NCBI GenBank assembly: GCA_001986395.2
Contig: MQVO02000023.1
Coordinates: forward strand, 1-64,000
Source: Irpex lacteus
Lineage: Eukaryota; Basidiomycota; Agaricomycetes; Polyporales; Irpicaceae
Direction: 5' to 3'
DNA: 64,000 bases
Part shown: positions 24,298 through 34,951 of the stretch, piece by piece
How the letters are laid out: the number at the start of each line of letters is the position of its first letter
How positions within the stretch are numbered: position 1 is the stretch's first letter
Position numbers and translations under genes: made by a program
Notes under the pieces: model-generated
Told to the model about the DNA's origin: nothing
What the model saw: the letters and a program-made list of their open reading frames with translations, nothing else
The model's database searches: none

Positions 24298-25363
24298 ATG
24301 GACGATACAGTACAGTGGTGTAGTTGTGTAAATTTGCATTCGTACCGTTACCCTTGTGTCTCTGCATCAGACTAGGCCACAGTAGCTCAGCCAAAGATCC
24401 CTAGTACGACACATAAAGGTCAATATACAAGTTAATGAAGTATCATTACAAGTTAGTGAAGTGTCCTTACAAGTTACATAACAAGTTACGTTACAAGTTA
24501 CGTTACAAGTTAGCACAAGTTACAAGCAAGTTGGCACAAGTTACGACCAAGTTAGCCCAAGTAAGCACCAAGTAAGCACCAAGTTAGCAACGATTCGCAA
24601 GTTAGTAGCAAGAATCGAATTGTAGGTTAGCAATGAGGAGACTAGTTGAACAACCAATGTACCATTGCAGTCAGATAATATGTACAGGACATGATCAATA
24701 CGGAGATGAGAATCAGAGTCGCGGTGTGAGGACCCTGACAACGAGCGGACACATCGAGGATTTCTTCTGACGGCCCGAACATCGGTGGCGCACCATAAAT
24801 GGTATTTATTGAATGTCGTACTTACATTCTATGCTATAAAACACCTGAATGCGTGCGCGCAATGAGATGAAGCATGTTCGATGAGTAGAGGTCGTTTGGG
24901 CGCTTATACAAACGATATCGTCGACGCAGCACGTCCTACTCCCCGATTAAGAGCTGGCTACTCCAGGGAGCCGGCGGGAAGCATATGTGAGTACCGGACA
25001 AACACAACGGTGAACAGCTCACTGCTTAACTTAGTAGCCCTCCTCCCAGCGAAGCAGAACCGGCGGCGTACGGTGTTATCCGAGTCCGAGTCACTGTTCC
25101 AGTCGTAGTGCACATAGTGAGTCGGTTACGAACCCCATTTTATGTGGCTAGCAACAGTGACCTAACGGTATGTACTGAGGGCAAATCCAGTGTTGCAATT
25201 GCCAGTGTAGGGGTGGACTCAAGCATCGACCAAGCCCAAGTTAACGATCCAAGTTAACGATCCAAGCGCCCGCAAGTTACGCAAGTTAACGCTACAAATT
25301 TGGCGGGGAAAAAGTTAAACAAGTTAGGCAAGTTAGCGCGGACAAGTAACTTTGCGCGCCCTC
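24298..25363. repeat. Right subterminal region with CAAGTTA arrays
   Basis: Two clusters, 24420-24610 and 25240-25350, contain about 19 copies of AAGTTA, mostly as CAAGTTA and in one orientation, some in near-tandem form (ACGTTACAAGTT and CCAAGTTAACGAT repeats). The stretch between them is the 3' flank of the transposase gene plus a small possible ORF. The array ends at the right terminus of the transposon. Confidence 0.8.
24881..25108 (+). CDS. Small possible ORF inside the transposon 3' region
   Basis: An ATG-initiated frame starts MSRGRLGAYTNDIVD. It could be read straight through, or spliced at ATAT|GTGAGT with acceptor CTTAG at about 25033-25035, which would give about 60 residues ending LSESESLFQS. 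No domain is recognised. It lies on the transposase strand, about 580 bp after its stop and between the two motif arrays. It may be a second small transposon protein or chance; the evidence is weak. Confidence 0.25.
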   Translation: MSRGRLGAYTNDIVDAARPTPRLRAGYSREPAGSICEYRTNTTVNSSLLNLVALLPAKQNRRRTVLSESESLFQS

Positions 25364-25424
25364 CTTATCGAGAAGTCCCCAATCTGGACGACCGCACCAT
25401 TTTTGGACACAGCGCTCGTAAAAT

Positions 25425-25966
25425 ATGAGACGCTTGCTGCTGTATAATAGTGTTATCGGTTCCACGTTCGCGTCATGTATTCGACTTTCCACGTCAACTC
25501 CGAGTCGCACGACACACAAATACATGATATTCAAGTTCAAGCGTTTGACGCAGAACCTGTACCCGCCGCCGCTAGCAGCCAACCATTCGACTACGTCCTG
25601 TACTAATGCCATCAAGACGCAGGGCTTCAAGTCCTTCAAGTTAGGCCGCTTCCTCGTCGAACTGTTTAAATTCGGTTCGACACGCGCACCTAAATCAAGG
25701 TCTCTTGCGCACTCAGGCTTTGTTTCCAGCTTCTGGCTGCACCGAAGACTATGATGTAATCATGGATAAGGCCTATAAGAAGGCAGAGAAATTGGCTTTA
25801 CTTGGTGGAGGTGACGAGTCAACACGCGCAGCTCATGGGCCTCGATGTCGGGCCTTATCCCGGAGGAACATAACTTGGAGGTATTCAGGGACAAGTATAA
25901 GCCTCCTAAAAAGAGGAAAGAGCCCCTCGTAGATGCTGCACAGATTGTTATTGATGTAAATGACTA
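25425..25966 (+). pseudogene. Unidentified coding remnant
   Basis: Plus-strand frames change from MDKAYKKAEKLALLGG to GLIPEEHNLEVFRDKYKPP and a Lys-rich end (VDAAQIVIDVND, stop near 25966) without a credible splice path joining all parts. The codon-like composition and basic tail suggest the 3' end of a real gene, possibly of another mobile element. I do not recognise the family. Confidence 0.3.
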
Positions 25967-26179
25967 AAATGTAACTAAATTGATATTATTATACGTTGAC
26001 CCATGCATCAACTTCAATACTGCCTGACCTGCACTCTTGCTTGACTTATGCCTTAGGTATCTATGACCTTCAGGTTTAGACACCCATAGGTAACCGCACG
26101 GAGCCACCTGCGACGATTCACAGGTAACCCGTACCCGTGCAGAGCTTTAGCACTGGAGGCTTGTGTTTGTCTGAGATAA

Positions 26180-27122
26180 TGACATGGGACTCTGCTACAG
26201 GTTAAGAAAATCGCAGAGACCGTTCGTAATGTGGGGACGACTTGCTTTCGGCTTCTTCAAGCGGTAGCTATTCCCGCAGCACTTCGCCGTTCCTCCAACA
26301 CTTCTCGCGAAGATGGACCATCGAATTCCAGCCCTGACTCCGGCAGTAGTGCACCAACTACAGTCTTGGCACTTGGTGAAGATCATCAAACAAATAGTCA
26401 GCAGAGATCGATTAATTGTAAGTTGATGTTAGCTGCCAGTTCATGTAGCACGCACTGCTATTGGATAATGATGCCGGCTCTCATGATGCCTTTGAACGCT
26501 CGGAATCTACGCTTCACGGCGTTCCAGAAACTTATATATCAGGGTGTCGCTTTTTGCTAACTCAGCATCGCGGCACATATAAGATGTGCTTGGAAGGATT
26601 GGCCTCTCCGTTTCATCATACACGGTTCGCAAGGTTCTGCGGCAGCTTACTGAATCCGCGCAGACCTCCATTCGCATATCGGCTGCTCTTAGGAACTTTT
26701 TATTTGCCTACGACAACATCAACCCCCAGCGTCGTGTGTACGATGTCGAGATGGGCGAAACCGATATCATGGATAGCGGAACCGCAGCAGCATTCAAGTT
26801 TGTCGTCACTGAGGACTGCGATCCCGAGGTTGCGTTTGATGCACACGCACTTGACAAAGCAAGAGCTAAGCCACAGCGAAGTCAGTTAAGGGTTGAAGTG
26901 CTGAAGAAATGAGTCGATTGGACAAGTCTCCGAAATGTTATGGCGGTCCATGTCGATTTTCTCCTTAGTAGCCAACACGTCTCGTCTCTTGCAGGATTAC
27001 AGAAAGACTTGAACAATCGCCTTCGAACTCAGCTTGCTAAACAGTGCTCAGCGGCGTTCCGGCAGAATTTGTTGATACCCTACACGATTGAAGGCCAGAC
27101 AATACTAGAGGCCTACAGATAG
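26180..27122 (+). pseudogene. DUF6589-type protein remnant
   Basis: DUF6589 proteins are a large agaricomycete family of unknown, probably mobile-element-related function. Recognisable in plus-strand frames: RGTYKMCLEGL at 26569, then after a likely splice GLSVSSYTVRKVLRQL, FLFAYDNINPQRRVYDVE and NGTAA-like DSGTAAAFKFV (26600-26830), and VMAVHVDFLL...SLAGLQKDLNNRLRT (26937-27040). The signature FAYDNIN is typical. The frame stops at 27121 soon after, far short of the 700 or more residues normal for the family, and the upstream exons are only partly joinable. It is therefore a 3'-truncated relic. Confidence 0.6.
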
Positions 27123-27319
27123 CTAATCTGTATAAGAAGAAACCGCACACCTTTCGTAGAGTAATCGCGAGGTCAAGAAGATCATACATCGAACCCCATC
27201 GGGTGCAAACCCACTTCAGAAGTTGTAACGTCTTGAGACCCTCTTCTGCGCAAGTTGTCTCGAAATAAGCTCGAGCCTGGGGAGACGCACGTATCTGAAA
27301 ATGGTTGTAAGGGATCGTA

Positions 27320-28537
27320 TCAACATTTCACAAATATGCATACCTGATTGATAAGAGCGAGAAGTTTTCCGAGAGGGTCACTGGGCTCGAAACTCGCAGG
27401 TTCTTCTGGGTCCCCATTGTCATCTTCACTCTCATCAAAGCTGTTGTCCCCGTTGATATCTTCGTCCGATGACTGCTGCGCCTTCTTGAACTGAGTTGGA
27501 GTTGGACAAACAGTTGTAACGACATCTCTTGCACAGATCTGCACGATATGCTCAATGCACCGAGCACGGCGCTCAGAAGCGACTCGGCGATACACGTTGG
27601 ATCTTGGAGACAGCGCTGGAGAATGCTCATACACTTGTCGTTCACACGCACGTTATCCGAAGTGATCCACCCCAACTTTATAGAATGATTAGCCTGCGCT
27701 CATATGCTACACAGAGACCGCTAGAACATACCTTCCTACGGATGCCGTAGCGATCGACAACTCGCAGAATCAGGGTCGCTGTGTTTGCACTCCCATGATT
27801 AACTTTGATAGGCAAGAAGCTTAAGATTCTCGACTTCAGCTCCCACCTAGGATGACTTGAAGCTTGGAGAGAGGCACTAATATAGTGATCTTTTATAGCT
27901 AGATATGGATTTGCGCTTGTGCGTGCGTTTCACTTGCTGGGTTTTTCGCTTCTTTTTTGGCTGCGCAAGTTTCTTTTCAGCTGTTCAAATAAATTCGTAG
28001 TAAACATCCCACACGCCTTTTCGAGGATAACCTCTTCGTCGCTGCTGACTGCAGGAGCTTCGTCGTCTTCATCAGAACTCTCCATGCTCGAAGGCTGAAA
28101 CTGCTCTCCATCGGAAACAGCAGCTGGTCCGGCAGGCGCCGCGTTGGGTGAGTTGGGCTTGGGACGTCCGACCTGAGACTTCTTTCGTGAGTTCTTGTCA
28201 CCACTCCGGTCAGTAGACGTAGTTTTCTTTGCTGTGGTTGTAGATGTGGGAGGGAAGTACTTGGTGATTGGCTCCAACGGACCTTGCCTGCATGCTTCCA
28301 CGTCGGCCGTGATGTACGCAATGGACGAGCACCGTCGTTGATAGCTGGGTCTAAAGTTGAGGACTGTGAGGGCGAATTAGTTAGAATTTCATAGTACGTA
28401 CCTGCACGCGGCGCCTTCTGGAGGGGAGTAAGATCAGACTCAGAGTCATAGAAGTCAATTTCGTCAGTCTCCTTCAGCCTGTCATCGGCATCAATGGCAC
28501 ACCCGCGAGAGTCTGCAGCGGTTTGCTCGTCAGTCAT
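27320..28537 (-). pseudogene. hAT-superfamily transposase remnant
   Basis: The minus-strand segment about 27675-27320 shows KLGWITSDNVRVNDKCMSILQ followed, in a second frame, by ERRARCIEHIVQICARDVV and PTPTQFKKAQQ with an acidic stretch. This matches the middle of hAT transposases around the second catalytic Asp (GW.T.DN..ND) and the conserved C..H block. One frameshift separates the two halves. Upstream, 28537-27930, two overlapping frames encode a Ser/Lys-rich N-terminus (MTDEQTAADSRG; a Pro/Ser/Asp tail) that may belong to the same gene. The RNase H C-terminal part and dimerisation region are absent, so the gene is dead. Confidence 0.55.
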
Positions 28538-28559
28538 ACTTGGGCGAACTTGTATACAG

Positions 28560-30823
28560 TAGTTGAGCTATAAAAAGCGCAGTCAGAATTATGCCCGACC
28601 TGAAGATGACCGCACTTGCCTTATTTATATGGCCTGGAGGGTTTGCGGTCATACTGTATGCACATGTCACATAGTTCTAGACTCTTCTCTGAAACCATTA
28701 TCAGCGGAAAATACGATGAAGAGCAAAACAACGAAGAAATTGACAAGACGACCGATCAGGGACCGACGGGAGTATGTTTGGGAGCATTGCCCTTTCAGGC
28801 AATACTTCCAAACAAGACGTGCACACAATTGGAACTATGAACCCGACGCAGTCAACATGTTCCCTTGGCTTCCAGCAAGTAACCATTGTCGGAAACGACG
28901 GTCCTAGAGAGATGAACATGCACGCAGTGAGTCACTTCTGGTATAAGATGGTACGAGCGAAGAAGCAGATTTAGTATACATACCGCAAGCTTGCCTATCA
29001 GAGCAGCTTGTGCTCATTTCACGTTCGTTAGTTATGGGCCACATGGTTATGCATTTATGTTCGGACAGCTGCAGGCGTCGGGAATAAGATGACCATCGAC
29101 GTGGAAGTGAAGCACGATGGGGCTGTGCTAGCTGTAATCACGGGTGATGTCATAGGGCTGTGTTTCCCAGGAAATGCCAGCCGCATGACGTCACTCAAAG
29201 TAAGCTGCCCACAATTGGTTCTGGTGGTTCAAACCAGTTCAGAACTGGCTCACATATAAGAGTGTCCACCGAACCAGAACCAAACTCACCTTCGAGTACG
29301 TTGAACGGGACTGGTACTGAACGTGACCAGACCGACGGTTCGGTTCAGCGGTTCGGGGTCCGGACCTCGGTTCAGAACTGAACTATGGCATCACTAGAGC
29401 CTGCTGTACATGTCTAAACTCGACAGAAAAGGATACTTACTATAATAGAGCTGTGTCTGATGGTGTCCTGTGTATATATATATATATATGTATCTCAATA
29501 AACATGTTTCATCTGAGATGACCATTGTCGGGCGTCGGTGAGCGGCGGTGCCTGACAATGACCGTTGATCGCACAATTTTCGTGAAAGCGAACAACTGTA
29601 AACGACGCGACGACGCGTCTACTAATGTATATGAGTATTGAAAGTAAAAGAAACAATATAATAACATACCTCAGTCGAGCTGCGATGGAGCGAAACGACT
29701 GAGGAAAGAAGAAAGAAAGAGAGGTCGCGCAAGCGACCTGGGCGGAGGCTGTGCTCGCACTACCGGCCCGAAAAGGCAACTATCTACAATGGCCGTTTTT
29801 GACAACAATGATCAATAAAGGCCATCGGCCGCCAGTGCCCCCAAGCCCCACTGACAAGTGCCGGACACTGAGACAGTGCGCACCACTGGCCACTAGCGGA
29901 AGCCGCTATAAACAAGCTTCTGGTCGTGTCTAGAAATGAGGTTGTGAAAGCGATAGACAGAGTATACATATTGAACACTACCAGCGGACAGCTGCAGTGG
30001 TGGACGTTGTCAGCTTACCGTTGTCCCACGTTGTCTACCACCATCTCACATCGACAGCCCGCAGATGTCACCCCCGATAGTCACTGTCTCCCAGTGGGCC
30101 ACGCCGATATCCATGCCAGTCACCAATGGAAGTCATCGCCGAGCATGAGGTGCAAGTATACTCACGGTAGGCCATTGACGTCATTGACATCCATCGAACG
30201 TCATCGGACGCTAGGTAGATGGCCACCGAGGATCACTGGCGGTTGGTGACCCGGTATGTGCGAGGGTCGGTGGTGGGCAATGCGGCGCACTGGAAACCGA
30301 CAACTGACGACGGGCGCGATCAAGTGCTTCCACCGACGATCCTCCCGCCCTTTGACTAGATTGAGCCACATATATATCCGCCATCCACGCTCCCGTCGAT
30401 ACGCAGTATTCTTAAATTAATATTCCCAGGTAGTAGTGAATGCTCTCCAAAATGAAACTGGTCATTAATATTTAATCTTCGTTCCCACAGGTTGGTGGTG
30501 CTGCAACCGGTACCATGCCTGTAAACTCGAGGAGGAAATATACTTGCCCTCAAAGTGTGGAAAGGTAAGGCGACCAAGGTATAGAGCCCATGCCCTGACT
30601 TGGGCTTTCCTCGTAGCTTTCCTCGCCTTTCCACGTCCTTGCCAACCCTCAGGCTCCACACATGCCTGACTCGCCATAGCTGTATTCATCCTTAACTTCT
30701 TGTTCCATTCACTGTAGTACTACTGCTTCTGACGAACATCACAAAAGAGAGCTTGTAGTAGATACCGCAAAATATCAAAATGATATTCGAATTCGTTTTA
30801 CATACACTGGCTGGATAGAGACT
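28560..30823. other. Gene-poor stretch with small motif-rich elements
   Basis: No gene is supported. 29215-29395 has many GGTTC/GAACC words with self-complementary GGTTCAGAACTGAAC, resembling the ends of a small inverted-repeat element. 29470-29492 is a (TA)n microsatellite. 29830-30300 is rich in CACTGG/CCAGTG words, possibly a relic of a hAT-like non-autonomous element. Confidence 0.45.
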
Positions 30824-32997
30824 TCAACTAGCTGACGAAGACGGCGTAGCATTGAATGTAAACATTCCATTTTCAAGAGCCTTCTGCGCATCATAAGCTG
30901 TATCGATTAAGGCTGCACCTCTGCGTTTGGCCTTCTTGTTCAGCTCCTTCGCCTGAGAAACTGTGTCGGTAGGCAATTCCCCACTCTGAAGCATGCTGGC
31001 CTGGGTGAACCAGACTATACTCCCCCTGCCTCCGTTTGCCTCATTTGAAGGGCAGAAAGGGATGCTGTTCTCTTTCGTTGGCCTGCTTCCATCTTTGGTC
31101 ATCACAAGGACGTCTGTATTATATGAGAATATGAGTTCAAACACTTATTAGTGATTAGACAAAAGATAAAGCTTACCATTGATATCAACGTTGAAATGAA
31201 GAAGCAAGGCACTGGGATAGATGATGAAGGTCCCTGCGGGGATCTGGACAATAATCCCAGCTTCCCAGAAGACCAGCCAGATGCGCTCATCTGCATTTGT
31301 CTTGCCTAGAAATAAGGTCAGTTCTGCCTTAGCTTAACAAGGCAGATACTCACAATTGCCGAAGTAGTAGACCATAACCACACACACCAGCAAGGCTCCG
31401 TTCTTGGCGTCACTGTGTGGTAGGGTAAAGACATCAAATTGGAGCTCCTTGAAGACCGGAGAGTTGATGCAGAAGTTGAAGAACAAGCCGAAGCGTCCTG
31501 TACTGATGTCATATTTCTTCTTGATAGACCCTGCACACCTCTCCATACGGTCAGCGGCAGAAGGGAAATGCTCCCTTACCAGGCTTGAAGCGCAGACACT
31601 GGTAAATTTACGATTGATGCTATCATGTCAAATTTAAAGGAGGGATTAAAACATACTTGATTTTACACATAGCCGGGTCCTGAAATAGCTCGTCCAATGC
31701 CTCTTCATGGCCTTCCTGTGTCTGCCAACTGGAGATGGTCGGTATCTGTGGCCATTGGTAAGTAGGGAAAGGAGACTTTAATTGGGATATCCAACCGTCT
31801 TCCTCTGCCGATCATGACCAGCAATGCAAAACTCATGCATGCCCCTTCTATTCTTCTCCCGATCCTGGACGGTTTGTTGAGTTGCCTCTGCAAAACGTTG
31901 GATGGCAGCTGCGAGCTGAGGTAAACAATCTTTCTGCCATTGGGTAACTCGTGAACGGAAAATGAACAAGCGGCCCTGACTGTCCACAATACGAGTTGGA
32001 CCACGAGCGCTATCATGCATGTTAGCGAGATTCTGCGACCAAGCTTTATAGCTGAACACGGGCTTACTGGTCATCATACCACACAAGAACGAACTTGGCG
32101 AGCGTCATCATTAACTCTGCGCTCTTACGTTCTAGTGCCGCCTTGATTCTCTGCCTCTCCAGCTTCTTGGCGTCTTGACCCTGCCAGTTCTGCGAGCTCA
32201 TAGGAGCCTGAGTCACATCCCAGCTCTGAGCCCGCAGAACGATTGAGTGTTGTGCATCGTATCGAATTGGCTTACGTGTGGCTCCCCGCTGCATCTGTTT
32301 AGCTTTATGCTTAGACCTTGAATGTACATCGCAATGTATCTAGTTAACAATGTTTTACCAGTAGCAACAAGCACATTTAACACTTACCGGTACCGTGATA
32401 CAATTTGTACCTTTGAAGGAGTGTCTTCTGCCGGCGTTGCTATCGCACTCCTTTTGCCGGGATGATTCGCAGCGCCAGGACTTCAGTTCTGTAAGTACTT
32501 GGGACGGGAACTTATGCGGTGCTTGACTCACAGGTATGTCTCATAGTGGAGTAGTGTGGCACTCTCAATTCCATCATCAGGGGCAGAAAGAGCTTGAGGA
32601 TTCTTCGCCTCGTTCTTGAAGCGTCCGGGGGTGAGTGAGTGCCAGCGCATGCGCGCAAGCTCAAGGTATTTCGTGTCAATGAGCGGATCTTCACATGTAT
32701 CTTCCTCACTCTCCTCCAGGAGATGCGCTAATGCCCACTGCTGAAGACACCCTGCAGTCTTGTGAACGAATTCTCCTGACTTAGGCATGCTTACAATGGG
32801 GAAAGCATCAGCCATGTGAAAAAGCAATAGAATAATGATTTACTTACGTGTCTTCGATTGCCCTACTAAGAGCAGCCTCCAGGAGAGGTCGGCCTTCACT
32901 TCTAAGCTAAGGCATGGTGAGTTGATGCGGTGCATTATCGAAACGTGCTCACCTTAGCTTGCAACAGAGGGATTTCTTCTTCACTATCGGAATCCAT
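30824..32997 (-). CDS. 2-oxoglutarate/Fe(II) oxygenase-like protein of an expanded agaricomycete family
   Basis: ATG 32995-32997 begins MDSDSEEEIPLLQAK. About nine exons join in frame to a stop at 30824, roughly 550 residues. The N-terminal half is helical and basic (KLERQRIKAALERKSAELMM). Next come RGPTRIVDSQGRLFIF and QWQKDCLPQLAAAIQRFAE. The C-terminal half reads as a double-stranded beta-helix: FDVFTLPHSDAKN supplies the HxD pair, then IWLVFWEAGIIVQIPAGTF and YPSALLLHFNVDIN supply the distal His. ENSIPFCPSNE, GRGSIVWFTQASM and a Ser-rich end follow. HxD...H is the Fe(II) triad of 2OG oxygenases. Related agaricomycete families include the TET/JBP-like DNA base oxygenases, but the substrate cannot be inferred from sequence alone. 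No disruption seen. Domain call moderately secure; function open. Confidence 0.65.
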
Positions 32998-33530
32998 GTT
33001 TGTGCGAGTCTTGTGGAACAGTTGAGGAAGCTTTCGAAGCGCAAGCGTCAGCTTGAAGTTGTGGCACCAAGGCAGAGTAGACACGTAGACACGTTCAACC
33101 TGCGGGGCTCAGAATCTTGTGTCAGACGCGTCTGACAGCAACAGGCATCACGGAATCTAAGGGACGAACTTACTGTACTTTCCGAACACCCCGATTACGC
33201 GGTAGTAATGCTGTAAGCGCGAGCGTGACCGCCGGCCCGGGCGCAGTGAGCAGCGAGAGTGTACTTAGGCACAGGGACAACTCACATACCACAAAGAGCA
33301 AAATGCTGCTATATTCGCTTTGACGGCAGTCCGGATGCTTGTCGCAACTTGCGAGCACAATCAGTGAGTACTACAGTGAGTGCTGAGCCTTACTGAGTAC
33401 TGAGTACTGAGTGCCAGGCTGTGGCAAGCCCCGTGCCTGATTCGATTTGTAAGTGTTCCTGCCAGCGCAACCGGCGCCTTCCATATCTGGTACGTGTTGA
33501 ATTTCCCTCAGGCTCCGCATACTGGATCAG
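32998..33530. other. Intergenic region, no gene seen
   Basis: Upstream region of the oxygenase-like gene. It contains a short irregular tract of TGAGTACTGAGTACTGAGTG around 33363-33416, echoed near 39550. No conserved protein or RNA is recognised. Confidence 0.4.
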
Positions 33531-33539
33531 GGTCCTTCA

Positions 33540-33840
33540 ATCGTTCGCTCAACTAGTATCACTGCAGTGAACGCCGGATTCAACGTGTTCAAATTGTCTT
33601 ATCAGGAGTGTTGCATTCCTCGATAGCCTTCTTCGATACACCGCCTATGGGAATGTTACGCCCTCTGTCTTCAACCCTTCATCTTCCGAGTCGTACTATA
33701 TGGCTAGGTCGCGTACTTTCCCGTCTATCGAAGGGTCAAGATAACACTCAGGCTATCGACGTTGAACTTGCAGGCGTCGTCTTTCCACTGCTCTCGTTCC
33801 TCAGGTGCGTCCTGCTTTACATAGACAATCTGCTTTAGTG
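33540..33840 (+). pseudogene. ABC transporter (ABCC/MRP type) fragment
   Basis: The frame around 33608 contains MLHSSIAFFDTPPMGML and, about 30 residues later, GRVLSRLSKGQD...ELAGVVFPLLSF. MRP-type transporters have IAFFDTTPMGRI(L/V)SRLSKDQDT in the first cytosolic loop of a transmembrane domain. Here the motif is split by inserted sequence that could be an unremoved intron. Nothing else of the roughly 1,400-residue protein is found on either side. Confidence 0.45.
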
Positions 33841-33849
33841 GATCTAATC

Positions 33850-34940
33850 AGACGAATAGCTCCATGGTCGGCACCGCCGCCCCCCGAGGAGGACATCCTC
33901 ACCCATGCTTGTGTCTGCTAGATCAGTACGTATCTATGTATTTCTTTGCTGGCTTGAATTGACTCAAGTGCACAGAGTTAGAACTCTTCCGCGGTTACTA
34001 TCCCAACAGGAAGATATTCAACTAGGAACTCCTGATCTCTGAGGCTTCGAGGCTTCCGAGACCGACGCGGAATGCTAACGGTACGACCATCACAAGAAGT
34101 GCGATACATGTTTAGCTGAGAGTCGACAGCGATTCGTCAAGTTGAACAATGCTTATTCTGAATCATGCGCCCAAATTCCTGCCAGTGTTTTAGCATAACC
34201 CGCACATCGTCACTTGCTGTACTGCCCAGTGGTGACTGGATTCCATCGATTCTCTTGAACTTAGTCCCTTCTGTTCCTCTGGGTTCTTTACGACGAGGAC
34301 CGGATCTGGGGCGTAGCGAGGCGGCAGCCCTCTGTTTCTGATCAATATCCTAAGTACCAGCGGTAAGTTTGTTTGATAGTAGTTGGTGTAAACATTGACA
34401 TCGTAATCTTTTGACACGCTTCTAATTGGCTCAGTCTATGTATATGGCAGTCCGTTGCCTAACTTCACTATAGTAATATCAGGCACTGAAGTACATTTAT
34501 CTGAGTTAGGCCTCTTAAGCTTGTTAGTAGACTACACTTGATACTCACGCCATTCCGCAATGGCTTCAAGTTTAAGTGTTCACTTCTGTGAGTTTATATT
34601 AGCTTACATAGTGCTTGTCTAGAGATCATGCACCGATATCATTGTTTTTTTCCGCAAAAACAGCGAATCAATGATTGGATGGTATACTGCAGTAGCGGAT
34701 AACATGTATTGTCTTGTTTGTCCATGCCTACAGCTTGCCAGTGCATATCGACGCAACTCAAGGAATCCTTATTTGCCGGAGAACGACTGAAGAATTCAAC
34801 ACTTATGTGCTTCCGTAACATCCCAAAAAATCCCTAGTTATCTACCGTCATGTATCCCTTCCCTCCACATCATCCATACCGCAATCATATTGGCCAATGC
34901 TCAAAAATGAGTGCCCAGTAGCGGACGATAGATTTACGCC
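33850..34940. other. Intergenic region, no gene seen
   Basis: Short open frames only, no domain, no clear repeat. It includes the 3' flank of the DUF262 gene. Confidence 0.4.
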
Positions 34941-34951
34941 TTAGAAACTAT

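Larger units (their letters stand above)
17173..25363 (+). mobile_element. Complete 8.2-kb DNA transposon with GCM-finger transposase gene (MULE-like)
   Basis: The 9-mer CTTATCGAG lies at 17164-17172 and again at 25364-25372, directly flanking the element: a 9-bp candidate target-site duplication, the size typical of Mutator-like elements. The extreme ends are weakly inverted: GAGGGCG at 17170-17176 (overlapping the duplicated bases) against CGCCCTC at 25357-25363, followed by similar TAACTT-rich sequence. The subterminal regions contain about 15 AAGTTA/TAACTT words on the left (17185-17395) and about 19 on the right (24420-24610 and 25240-25350). These words are rare elsewhere in the window, as expected for transposase binding sites. 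Between them lies one long gene with D-D-E motifs and no inactivating break that I could see. The exact outer boundary is uncertain by about 3 bp because GAG can be assigned to the repeat or to the duplication. Confidence 0.85.
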
